Assembly: GCA_964401455.1 (NCBI GenBank) | Contig: CAYNYI010000061.1 | Location: 1-18,963, forward strand | DNA: 18,963 nt | Source of the DNA: CAYNYI01 sp964401455 | GTDB lineage: Bacteria; Fibrobacterota; OXYB2-FULL-49-7; CAYNYI01 | Reading direction: 5' to 3' | Shown: in pieces, positions 7,863 to 15,389 of the stretch | Layout of the letters: each line of letters opens with the position of its first letter | How positions within the stretch are numbered: position 1 is the first letter of the stretch | Made by a program: the position numbers and the translations under genes | The notes under the pieces: model-generated | The model's input: the letters and a program-made list of their open reading frames with translations, nothing else | The model's database searches: none | Told to the model about the DNA's origin: nothing

Positions 7863-9527
7863 TCAGTATCTGTCATAGACGGTAATACCGCTTAATATTA
7901 TTGTTGCAATCGAACTGGCTATGAGCATGATGTCTTTCGTGAATTGAAACCAGTCTTTATAGCCTTTTTCCGGTATCCATATCTTATCTCCGGCCTCGAT
8001 CTGCTCTACCTTCTCTGGCTCTAGCCATACACCGGTACTGTTTTTGATTATTACTGCGTCATTTTTTCTGGCCCTTGTATTAAATCCTCCGGCCTGCTTT
8101 ATGTAATAGCTGTAGTCTCTGTTTTCAGAATACCCGATCAGGCCCGGGCTTATAACCGCACCGGAAACCCTTACTGTCAGGTTCTTTTTAGCTATAGAAA
8201 TTTGATCCCCGCTCCTTAGGATAATATTATGGAGTTCTCCCTTGCTGTTAAACAGCTTCGTAAAGTTAATGCTTACTGTGCCTTCTTCTTCTGTAAGTTT
8301 CGACTTTAAGTAGCTTCTTTCTATAGGGGTTAATACCCCTACGGGTACGGTTTTAAGCCTTTCAAATTCTCTGTCCTTAGAACGGGTAAAGCTTTCCCGG
8401 ACAACCTTGCTCCCGCGAAGTGAAGCATTTTTTGTTAATCCTCCCGCCATCTCAATTATTTCTTTGATTTTTGTTTTATCATGTCTGATAGGGTATATCC
8501 CTGGATGCATAACTTCTCCCGATATTTCTACATTAAGATGTTTTCTGTATTCGGGGAGGGGGCGTATCAGTATTCGGTCGTCCCTGTTAATTTTAAATAA
8601 ACTGTCCGCGGGCCATGAGAGGGTAAATTCTTTTATTGAATCGGCATTATTTAAAAAGCGCGTTAAAAGTATATTGTCTTTGTCTGCCCCCCTTCGAAGG
8701 CCTCCGCATATTTTTAAAATATCCTTAAGACAATCGGAGGGTACCCAGTCGTATAGACCGGTATAATTTGCGGAGCCGTTAATAGATATTATCTCTTTTC
8801 TGGGCGAAATAAAAACGCGGTCTCCTTCTCTGAGATAGGGATCACCGGAAATATCGTTTGAATTCCGGAATATAGCGAGATCAGCAATCCTGTCCGGGTG
8901 GCTGGGGTTTTTTATAATTATTCCTCTGCTGCGCGCAGCTTCAGGCGGTTTTGGTCCTCCGGCGATTTTTATAAGCTCAGAAACTCTTGTTGCTCCTGTA
9001 ACAACATAGCTTCCGGGATTGCTTACAGATCCAAGAACAAAAGTCTTAAAGGTCCTGAGATTGTACAAAAGCACTGAAATGTCCCGGGTAAGATACTGTG
9101 AACGCAGTTTCTTTTTTATTTCCTTTTTAAGCTTATTCAGCTTCATGCCTTTCGCCTTCAGGGGACCTATGGACGGAATCGGTATTATGCCTTCAGGAGA
9201 AACGGAAAGAATGAATGACTTATTGGTGCTTCCCCAGATAAAAACGGCAATTTTGTCATTAGGGCCTACTGTATATTCATCCGGGTCTACTATGTCATCA
9301 ATAATATTTCTCGAAAAATCAGAAGATATCGGATTTATACCTTCGGATTGTAAATCAGAAACTCCGAGAGAGCTTTTCATTTTGTTCAGTTCCAGCAATT
9401 CATTCAGACTTCTCGAAGTCTGCTTATCAAATTTTTCCAATTCTAAGGGTTTTGTTTCTACAACCTGTGAAAAAACCGAAAGGGACACAAGGATAAGAAG
9501 AATCAGTATGACATTCATTTTTATCAT
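7863..9527 (-). CDS. Polysaccharide export protein with SLBB repeats (Wza-like)
   Basis: An exported protein of 554 residues. The signal peptide is residues 1-20, with no lipobox cysteine, unlike Wza. The poly-export domain (about 82-160) starts EYTVGPNDKIAVFIWGS and contains VSPEGIIPIPSIGPL. Four SLBB-type segments follow: near 163-206 (VLGSVSNPGSYVV), 246-290, 331-377 (VEISGEVMHPGIYPI) and 451-496 (VRVSGAVISPGLIGY), three of them with an AGG or CGG turn. A C-terminal hydrophobic segment (532-549) could be the outer-membrane helix. Its role would be the outer-membrane or periplasmic channel of capsule or exopolysaccharide export, working with the Wzz-like protein. The first ATG is supported by GAGG five bases upstream, which is too far from the second Met. 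It converges with the wzz-like gene without a terminator between them. Confidence 0.9.
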   Translation of the reverse strand: MIKMNVILILLILVSLSVFSQVVETKPLELEKFDKQTSRSLNELLELNKMKSSLGVSDLQSEGINPISSDFSRNIIDDIVDPDEYTVGPNDKIAVFIWGSTNKSFILSVSPEGIIPIPSIGPLKAKGMKLNKLKKEIKKKLRSQYLTRDISVLLYNLRTFKTFVLGSVSNPGSYVVTGATRVSELIKIAGGPKPPEAARSRGIIIKNPSHPDRIADLAIFRNSNDISGDPYLREGDRVFISPRKEIISINGSANYTGLYDWVPSDCLKDILKICGGLRRGADKDNILLTRFLNNADSIKEFTLSWPADSLFKINRDDRILIRPLPEYRKHLNVEISGEVMHPGIYPIRHDKTKIKEIIEMAGGLTKNASLRGSKVVRESFTRSKDREFERLKTVPVGVLTPIERSYLKSKLTEEEGTVSINFTKLFNSKGELHNIILRSGDQISIAKKNLTVRVSGAVISPGLIGYSENRDYSYYIKQAGGFNTRARKNDAVIIKNSTGVWLEPEKVEQIEAGDKIWIPEKGYKDWFQFTKDIMLIASSIATIILSGITVYDRY

Positions 9528-9556
9528 TTCTTCCTCTATAATGGTTTAAATAATGA

Positions 9557-9584
9557 TTGGAATTTATTTATCATTTAATATACT
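9557..9584 (+). promoter_or_regulatory. Putative promoter of the thioredoxin-like/anSME/rarA operon
   Basis: TTGGAA (9557-9562) and TATACT (9579-9584) are separated by 16 bases. Transcription would start near 9591, giving a leader of about 40 bases. The leader has no recognisable Shine-Dalgarno before the ATG at 9631. Confidence 0.4.
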
Positions 9585-9595
9585 TAATAACCCGG

Positions 9596-9608
9596 AATTG
9601 AATCAATT
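9596..9608. promoter_or_regulatory. 13-bp palindrome in the operon leader
   Basis: AATTGA, one base, then TCAATT form a perfect inverted repeat just downstream of the predicted transcription start. It could be an operator, but the region is AT-rich and a chance match is possible. Confidence 0.3.
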
Positions 9609-9630
9609 GATAGAAAGTAACTGAACCTAT

Positions 9631-11235
9631 ATGTTTTCCATAAGGATATTTTTTCTACTTTTTGCCTCTGTTTTTTACTGTGGCGGCAAAACTTTCGAAA
9701 GGCCTTTCGTTGAACTTTTTGTTATGAGTGAGTGCCCTTATGCCGTTGAAGCTGAAAAGCATTTAATCCCGGTACTCAAAAAGTTGGGAGAATCGGTTGA
9801 GTTTCGCCTGTTTTTTATATCGGATTATATTTATAAAGTTGATATACCTTCCTCTGATATGAATGTCAATATAGATTCATACTCGTCTGACGGGAAGTGC
9901 GTTGAAATTCCTGAAGAGTCCGGCAAAAGCAGGGAAAATTATCTTGGATTTACAAGCCTTCACGGTGTATCAGAAGTTCGGGAAAATATTATACAGGTTC
10001 TTATAGCTCAAAATTATCCTGACAGGCTCTACGATTACCTCATAAACAGGTCGCTAATGACCTCAGAAATTAATTGGAAAAAAGTTGCTTCAAGTGCCGG
10101 ATTTCCGGATTCAGTAATAGCGCGTCTTGAATATTTGAAAAGAGATACTAGTCAGGTTAAGAAGTTGCTGCGGAAAAATATAGAACCGGCAAAACGAAGG
10201 AGGGTTCGAGCCTCTCCCACTATTTATTTAAACGGGAGTGAATATTCCGGGCTTATAGATTCTGCCGCTTTGGGCAGAGAGATCTGCCGCTATGCAAAGT
10301 CAGAATACTGTGAGCGTTTTGGTGATTGTATGACAGATTTTGACTGTATTTCTAAAGGAGTTGAAGGATATTGCCGTGAGCCGGGGACAAAGAATTCCGA
10401 ATGCATATACGAAAAACATTTCAGATTCAAAATTTTCCTTATTAATAAAAAATCATGCAGCCTTTGTAGGCCTCATCGGGCGCTGGAAATGATTAAGGCT
10501 AAATTCCCCGGTTCTGAATTAATTGAATTGAGTATTTCTGATTCGGCCGCGAAAAGTCTTATAGAGAGACATTCCATAAGAGCTTTTCCTGCGGTTCTTT
10601 TTGAATCCAAAGCGGACAGCCTCTATAAATTTCGGCAAATAAAGCATACTTTTAGAAGTTCCGGAGACAAGTACATCCTTAAAGAAGGTATAATAAAAGT
10701 AAGGTTTTTTAACAAACGCCTTTGCAAACCGGGGCGCCTGGATCTTCTGATTTCTCCATATGTTCCTGCTTCTGTAGAAACAGTTAGACTCTTGGAAGAT
10801 CAAGCAAAAGCGCTTATGGAGACCGGACGTTTCGGGTTATATTACATTTTCAGTGACGATTCCGGGGCATATTCTTTTGCAAGAATTGTATCAGACCTTC
10901 AGATTAAAGAACATTTTCCCGGGAAATATTATGATTTTCTTTTGTGCAGCGGTTTTGAATTTCAAAAACTTTATTCCGGTGGGCTCCGGGATAGCATCCC
11001 TGAATTATCGCTATGTGCGGAACAAACAGGTATAGAGAATTATAAAACCGCTATACAGAACAATAAGATCGAAGCATCCAAACTTAATAATTCTTTCATC
11101 GGAGAAATTCTTCCCCTGAAAGGCACGGTCTCATACCTTATCAACAACCGGCTTCTCATTGAAACCGATTATGCTTTAAATTCAAAATTAAAAGGAATAA
11201 TCCTAAACGAACTGAAAAAAGGCTGTGAAAAATGA
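9631..11235 (+). CDS. Exported multi-domain thioredoxin/DsbA-like protein with two CxPxR motifs
   Basis: A protein of 534 residues with a hydrophobic N-terminus (4-16) that looks like a signal peptide; VFYC at 14-17 is not a normal lipobox. Domain 1 (about 25-220) is DsbA/GILT-like: a strand, then ECPYA (only Cys35 of a CxxC), and a cis-Pro loop at ASPTIYLNG (194-202). A cysteine-rich linker follows (Cys219, 227, 233, 239, 248, 258). Domain 2 (about 264-340) is thioredoxin-like with CSLC (276-279) and a cis-Pro at AFPAVLF. Domain 3 (about 355-515) resembles domain 1 but lacks both CxxC and the cis-Pro. Two CxPxR sequences occur: CRPHR (279-283) and CKPGR (365-369). The stop overlaps the start of the radical SAM gene by four bases (ATGA). 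The function is not known; redox, scaffold or maturase-substrate roles are possible. Confidence 0.72.
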   Translation: MFSIRIFFLLFASVFYCGGKTFERPFVELFVMSECPYAVEAEKHLIPVLKKLGESVEFRLFFISDYIYKVDIPSSDMNVNIDSYSSDGKCVEIPEESGKSRENYLGFTSLHGVSEVRENIIQVLIAQNYPDRLYDYLINRSLMTSEINWKKVASSAGFPDSVIARLEYLKRDTSQVKKLLRKNIEPAKRRRVRASPTIYLNGSEYSGLIDSAALGREICRYAKSEYCERFGDCMTDFDCISKGVEGYCREPGTKNSECIYEKHFRFKIFLINKKSCSLCRPHRALEMIKAKFPGSELIELSISDSAAKSLIERHSIRAFPAVLFESKADSLYKFRQIKHTFRSSGDKYILKEGIIKVRFFNKRLCKPGRLDLLISPYVPASVETVRLLEDQAKALMETGRFGLYYIFSDDSGAYSFARIVSDLQIKEHFPGKYYDFLLCSGFEFQKLYSGGLRDSIPELSLCAEQTGIENYKTAIQNNKIEASKLNNSFIGEILPLKGTVSYLINNRLLIETDYALNSKLKGIILNELKKGCEK

Positions 11236-12380
11236 ATAACGGATCTCTTCAGCTCCTCATTAAGCCGGCCGGGGCTGCCTGTAATCTTGCATGCAGCTAT
11301 TGTTTTTACAGAAGAGCTGAAGAGTTGCATGATGAAGACTCCCCGGAAATTATGACCCCGGAAGTCATTGAAGCATTAATCAGACGCTCTATGGAAGAAA
11401 GAAAACATTATAATTCGTTTTCTTGGCAGGGGGGAGAGCCCACATTGTGCGGGCTTGACTTTTTCCGCAACGTTGTTAAGCTTCAGGAAAAATACGGCAG
11501 CGGACAACAAAGCGTTGCAAATGCTTTGCAGACCAACGGCATAAGGTTGAATGCGGCTTTCTGCGAATTTCTGGCTCATTATAAATTCCTTACCGGAATA
11601 TCTGTTGACGGTCCGGAAAATATCCATGACAGTCAGCGCAGAAGGGGAAAGCGCGGCTCCTTCCGGGAAGCCGACCGTGCTATGCTTCGGATGCGCCGGG
11701 CCGGAGCTGAATATAATACCCTTACCGTTGTTTCCAGGAAAAACCAGCATATGGGAGCCGAGATTTATCGGTGGCTGCGTAACAGGGGAGAGAAATATAT
11801 GCAGTTCATACCCTGTGTCGAAAAAATACCCGGAACAAAGCTCACCGCTCCTTTTTCCGTTTCTCCCGAAGGCTATGCAGATTTTATGATTGAGGTTTTT
11901 GAAGAATGGATTAAAGAAGATATCCGTGAGGTTTATGTCAGGGACTTTGATTCTGCTTTCTGTAGAATTTTTAAAAAAAACGGTGCCATGTGTGTACACT
12001 CGGAAGAATGCGGATCTTATCTTATGGTCGAAAAGGACGGGTCTGTTTATCCCTGCGATTTCTTTGGATATGATGAATGGTTGGTCGGGAATATAACGGA
12101 CTCTTCAATAACCGAACTTTTAAACGGTCCGGTCATGCAAAAATTCAGAGAAATAAAGAAAAATACTGGTTCGCGGTGTGCTGCGTGTCCGGTTGTCTCC
12201 ATCTGTAACGGAGGGTGCCCGAAAGACCGTATGGACGGAATTGGCGGTTTTGCGGACAGGACATATTTATGCGAAGGTAATATTAAGTTTTTTTCCCATT
12301 TACAATCCTCAAGAAAAAAAGTACTGGAAAAGCTCGGATTAAACGAGGAACAAATACGGAGCGCTAAATATAATGTCTGA
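11232..12380 (+). CDS. Anaerobic sulfatase-maturase-like radical SAM/SPASM enzyme
   Basis: An enzyme of 382 residues. The radical SAM cluster motif is Cys17, Cys21, Cys24 (CNLACSYC) within KPAGAACNLACSYCFYRRAE, typical of anSME/AtsB proteins, followed by SFSWQGGEPTLCGLDFF (62-78) and ALQTNG (98-103). The SPASM part has Cys254, 260, 275, 316, 319, 325, 329 and 347; the spacing matches the eight auxiliary-cluster cysteines I recall for the Clostridium perfringens enzyme, including the Asp after the third one (PCDFF, Asp276), the proposed catalytic base. Known family members oxidise Cys or Ser in a (C/S)xPxR-type motif to formylglycine in unfolded sulfatases, in the cytosol and without oxygen. 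No sulfatase is in the window. Overlaps with the genes on both sides imply coupled translation. It could instead act on another peptide. Confidence 0.88.
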   Translation: MNNGSLQLLIKPAGAACNLACSYCFYRRAEELHDEDSPEIMTPEVIEALIRRSMEERKHYNSFSWQGGEPTLCGLDFFRNVVKLQEKYGSGQQSVANALQTNGIRLNAAFCEFLAHYKFLTGISVDGPENIHDSQRRRGKRGSFREADRAMLRMRRAGAEYNTLTVVSRKNQHMGAEIYRWLRNRGEKYMQFIPCVEKIPGTKLTAPFSVSPEGYADFMIEVFEEWIKEDIREVYVRDFDSAFCRIFKKNGAMCVHSEECGSYLMVEKDGSVYPCDFFGYDEWLVGNITDSSITELLNGPVMQKFREIKKNTGSRCAACPVVSICNGGCPKDRMDGIGGFADRTYLCEGNIKFFSHLQSSRKKVLEKLGLNEEQIRSAKYNV

Positions 12381-13725
12381 TTTATTCGGTAATAATAATA
12401 TTTCAAAAAAAAGTTCAGGTACAAGAAGGCCGCTTGCCGACCGAATGAGACCCACAGCGCTTCATGAATTTGTCGGCCAGAAGGAGATACTTGCTCCCGG
12501 GAAACCGCTTCGCAAGGCTATTGAATCTGACTGTGTCCCTTCAATTATTCTGTGGGGTCCTCCGGGCAGCGGTAAGACCTCGCTCGCAGCGGTGATTGCA
12601 GGGTCCACAAGTTCTGTTTTTGTAAAGTTGAGCGCGGTAACCTCAGGGATAAAAGATGTTAAGACGGTTATTGAAAAAGCGGCTGCTGAGTTGGATTTTT
12701 CGGGAAGAAGGACCATCCTTTTTGTTGATGAAATACACAGATTCAATAAAGCCGAGCAGGACGCTTTTTTACCTCATATTGAAAACGGTACCGTAACTTT
12801 GATAGGCGCCACAACTGCGAATCCTTCTTTAGCTGCCATAACGGCCCTTCTTTCCAGTGCGAGGGCCTATGTATGTAGTCCGCTTGCCGACACAGACCTG
12901 TTGAAGCTTAGTGATGCTAGCGTAAAAGATATTGAAAGGGGGCTCGGTAAGCTCAAAATCCGTTTGGAGGCCGACGCAGCGGCTTTTTTATGCCGCTTTG
13001 CCGACGGGGACGCCAGGTTTTGCCTCAATTCACTCGAAGATGCGGTTGCGGCTGCGAATATGGATTCTGAGGGATGTTTGGCGGTTGATATTAAAACAGT
13101 AAAAGAGTCGGCCGAAAAAAAGTCCTTGAGATACGATAATAACGGAGAAGAGCATTATAACCTTATTTCCGCTATGCATAAAAGCGTAAGGGGCTCTGAT
13201 GTCCAGGCTTCGCTTTACTGGTTTTATAGAATGATAGAGTCCGGCGAAGACCCTCTCTACATCGGCCGGCGTTTGGTCAGAATGGCTACCGAGGATATCG
13301 GAACGGCCGACCCCGTAGCGCTTCAGGTTTCCTTGTCCGGATTGGAGGCATACAGAATATTGGGTGCTCCCGAGGGTGTCCTGGCTTTGGCGGAAGCGGT
13401 TGTTTATAACGCCACGGCGCCTAAGAGCAATGCGATTTATATTGCTGAAAAAAAACTTCGTGCAGAAATTAGGTCTTCCGGTTATCGTTCGGTACCGGTA
13501 CATCTTAGAAATGCACCTACTGAAATGATGAAAGACCTTGGTTACGGGTCGAAATATGAATATGATCATGATTTTCCCTGCTCATTCAGCGGGCAGGAAT
13601 ATATGCCGGACGGTCTTGAAGGTAAATTGTTTTTTAGGCCGGGTTCCTCAGGGTATGAAAAAGAAATAAGTCGCAGGCTTGCTTTCTGGGAAGATCTAAA
13701 ACATAAACGAAACTCTGATTCTTGA
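12373..13725 (+). CDS. rarA: Replication-associated recombination protein RarA (MgsA) AAA+ ATPase
   Basis: A clamp-loader-like ATPase of 450 residues that acts at stalled replication forks. Visible parts are ADRMRPTALHEFVGQ (22-36), Walker A GPPGSGKT (62-69), Walker B LFVDEIHRFNK (116-126), sensor 1 GATTANPS (145-152), and the RarA-specific C-terminal half with RRLVRMATEDIGTADP, PKSNAIY, VPVHLRNAPTEMMKDLGYG (374-392) and GQEYMPDGLEGKLFF. Two motif positions differ from the family: TTEN reads TTAN, and the Arg-finger region LLSRAR reads LLSSAR, so the first arginine is Ser162 while Arg164 remains. The ATG lies inside the end of the radical SAM gene (8-base overlap), so the gene is probably translated from the same mRNA, although the functions look unrelated. 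Confidence 0.95.
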   Translation: MSDLFGNNNISKKSSGTRRPLADRMRPTALHEFVGQKEILAPGKPLRKAIESDCVPSIILWGPPGSGKTSLAAVIAGSTSSVFVKLSAVTSGIKDVKTVIEKAAAELDFSGRRTILFVDEIHRFNKAEQDAFLPHIENGTVTLIGATTANPSLAAITALLSSARAYVCSPLADTDLLKLSDASVKDIERGLGKLKIRLEADAAAFLCRFADGDARFCLNSLEDAVAAANMDSEGCLAVDIKTVKESAEKKSLRYDNNGEEHYNLISAMHKSVRGSDVQASLYWFYRMIESGEDPLYIGRRLVRMATEDIGTADPVALQVSLSGLEAYRILGAPEGVLALAEAVVYNATAPKSNAIYIAEKKLRAEIRSSGYRSVPVHLRNAPTEMMKDLGYGSKYEYDHDFPCSFSGQEYMPDGLEGKLFFRPGSSGYEKEISRRLAFWEDLKHKRNSDS

Positions 13726-13736
13726 AAAACTTCGTC

Positions 13737-13766
13737 TTGAATCTTTAATATCAATTAAGCTATATT
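13737..13766 (+). promoter_or_regulatory. Putative promoter upstream of the helical protein and prs
   Basis: TTGAAT (13737-13742), an 18-base spacer and TATATT (13761-13766). Transcription would start near 13773, which falls on or after the GTG at 13771 and therefore argues against that GTG as the start codon. Confidence 0.45.
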
Positions 13767-13797
13767 ATCCGTGCGTATCGATCCCTCAGAACCAATC

Positions 13798-13803
13798 AGG
13801 GAG
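13798..13803 (+). promoter_or_regulatory. Ribosome binding site that decides the TTG start
   Basis: AGGGAG lies six bases before the TTG at 13810. The GTG at 13771 and the ATG at 13837, in the same frame, have no comparable sequence. Confidence 0.5.
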
Positions 13804-13809
13804 TCTTAT

Positions 13810-14331
13810 TTGGGTAACAGAAAGTATTTTATAAAGATGAGAGGCCTTACTTTCGAAAAGGCCCGTATTGTTTTTAATCAGCTTCGAACTTCTGTCTCAG
13901 GTAATGCGTATGATCTGAAGAAGTTGCAGAAACTCACTGAAAAATACCAGGAAACCCTGATTTCTCTCAGGGAGTTTTCAAATGAAGCCATAAGATATTC
14001 AGATATTGGTGAAGGCACGGCAGACGATCCTGTCCTTATGGAGGAAGAAAAGGTTATTCTGCATTTTGTTGAGGAAATATGCAGTTTTGCTGTTTTTTTG
14101 AGTAACAGGCTTCAAAATGAAAGAACTATTTCAGCTTACCGCAGGACTTTGGAGGCTGCAAAGGTAGAAGGGATTGAAGAGGGTTACATAAGTAAAATAC
14201 AGTCTGACATGGAAAAGTATCAGGAATCAACCTCCGCCGAGATAAGAAACTTTCTTGATATAGTCGAAAATAAAGAAAAAATACTTGAGGATCTTCTGGC
14301 GGTTTTCCGTAAAGGTAACTCAAAGGTCTGA
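13810..14331 (+). CDS. Helical/coiled-coil protein of unknown function
   Basis: I do not recognise this protein. From the TTG start it has 173 residues; from the alternative GTG at 13771 it has 186. It has no signal peptide or transmembrane segment and is predominantly helical, with heptad-like charged stretches around residues 35-60, 80-105 and 110-165, rich in Glu, Lys and Gln, and a single cysteine. The TTG start is preferred because of the AGGGAG six bases upstream and because the likely -10 box ends four bases before the GTG; this choice is uncertain. It lies 22 bases before prs and is probably co-transcribed with it. The soluble helical character would suit an adaptor or oligomeric protein, but no function can be assigned. 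Confidence 0.65.
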   Translation: MGNRKYFIKMRGLTFEKARIVFNQLRTSVSGNAYDLKKLQKLTEKYQETLISLREFSNEAIRYSDIGEGTADDPVLMEEEKVILHFVEEICSFAVFLSNRLQNERTISAYRRTLEAAKVEGIEEGYISKIQSDMEKYQESTSAEIRNFLDIVENKEKILEDLLAVFRKGNSKV

Positions 14332-14353
14332 TCCGGAAAAACGGGAGTTATTC

Positions 14354-15316
14354 ATGAGTCTTGCTGATCTTAAAATATTTTCAGGAAATGCCAATTCTGA
14401 ACTGGCTGAGAAAATCTGCCGCGTTTCAGGTGTAAAACTCGGAGACTGCACAATAAAAAAATTTTCGAATGACAATATTAAAGTCAAATATAATGATCAT
14501 ATTCGCGGTGCTGATGTTTTTATCGTTCAGCCCTCATCTCCGCCTGTAAGCGATGGAATAATTGAGCTCTTGATTATGATCGACGCGGCGAAGCACGCGT
14601 CCGCCTCACGCGTTACCGCTGTTCTTCCTTATTTCCCATATGTACGTTCCGACAAAAAGGATGAACCGAGAATATCCATTACAGCAAGGCTTATGGCCGA
14701 CCTGCTTGAGGCTGCAGGGGCGGACCGGGTACTTACAATGAATCTCCACTCTCCGCAGGTGCAGGGCTTTTTCCGTATTCCGGTTGATCAACTTTCATCC
14801 GGTGATCTTATGATAGATTATTTCAAACAGAATTTTGATCTTGCCAACCATGTTGTCGTTGCTCCTGATGCCGGGTCTGCCAAGCGCGCGGGTCAGTACG
14901 CTATTTCCATGGATCTTCCCATGGCTATTCTTGATAAGCGAAGAAACGACGATACTGAAAATCCGAAAATCGCTCATGTTATTGGAGAGGTTAAAGACAA
15001 GGATGCCCTTATCTTTGATGATGAGATAAGCACTGCCGGTTCTATGGCGGCTACGGCGTCCGCCCTTAAAAAACTTGGGGTTGTATCAATAAAGGCCGCT
15101 GCTACTCACGGAGTCCTATGCGGACCCGCGGTGGAAAGAATAAAAAGTTCAGATATTTCTGAGCTTGTGGTAACCGATTCAGTAAGAATAAGTGAAGATA
15201 AATGCATCGATAAGATAACTGTGCTTTCCATCGATCAACTTTTCTCAAACGCTATACGCCGGATACACAACGGGGAATCCGTAAGTGAGATGTTTCGCGC
15301 CAGTATGAATGTCTGA
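14354..15316 (+). CDS. prs: Ribose-phosphate pyrophosphokinase (PRPP synthetase)
   Basis: Makes phosphoribosyl pyrophosphate from ribose 5-phosphate and ATP for nucleotide, His and Trp synthesis. At 320 residues it has the normal family length. Landmarks are KIFSGNANSELAEKI (7-21), RGADVFIVQ (51-59), the flexible catalytic loop YVRSDKKDEPRISITARL (96-113), DRVLTMNLHSPQVQGFF (124-140), DKRR (194-197) and the PRPP-binding loop DDEISTAGS (222-230), then THGVLCGPA (251-259). The common FSDGE near residue 37 reads FSNDN and the common RQDRK loop reads RSDKK, so this is a divergent subgroup; the remaining active-site motifs are intact. The start is set by GGGAG at 14343-14347, six bases before the ATG; an in-frame ATG at 14285 lies inside the upstream gene and adds 23 residues unlike the family. 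Confidence 0.95.
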   Translation: MSLADLKIFSGNANSELAEKICRVSGVKLGDCTIKKFSNDNIKVKYNDHIRGADVFIVQPSSPPVSDGIIELLIMIDAAKHASASRVTAVLPYFPYVRSDKKDEPRISITARLMADLLEAAGADRVLTMNLHSPQVQGFFRIPVDQLSSGDLMIDYFKQNFDLANHVVVAPDAGSAKRAGQYAISMDLPMAILDKRRNDDTENPKIAHVIGEVKDKDALIFDDEISTAGSMAATASALKKLGVVSIKAAATHGVLCGPAVERIKSSDISELVVTDSVRISEDKCIDKITVLSIDQLFSNAIRRIHNGESVSEMFRASMNV

Positions 15317-15389
15317 GTTAAACCATAAAATCCTCAGTTTCTTTCTCTTTAAGATCAATTCTATCCTCTGAAAACGGATTATTTTTAAT

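Noticed and set aside
9670..9681. Lipobox (VFYC) in the thioredoxin-like protein
   Set aside because: Tyr before the cysteine does not fit the Gly/Ala/Ser rule for lipoprotein signal peptides.
14285..14353. ATG at 14285 as the start of prs
   Set aside because: It overlaps the upstream gene, adds 23 residues unlike PRPP synthetases, and has no Shine-Dalgarno.
15313..15337. CTGAG/CTCAG hairpin after prs as a terminator
   Set aside because: The stem is only five pairs with a 15-base loop, and the following stretch is broken by C residues.
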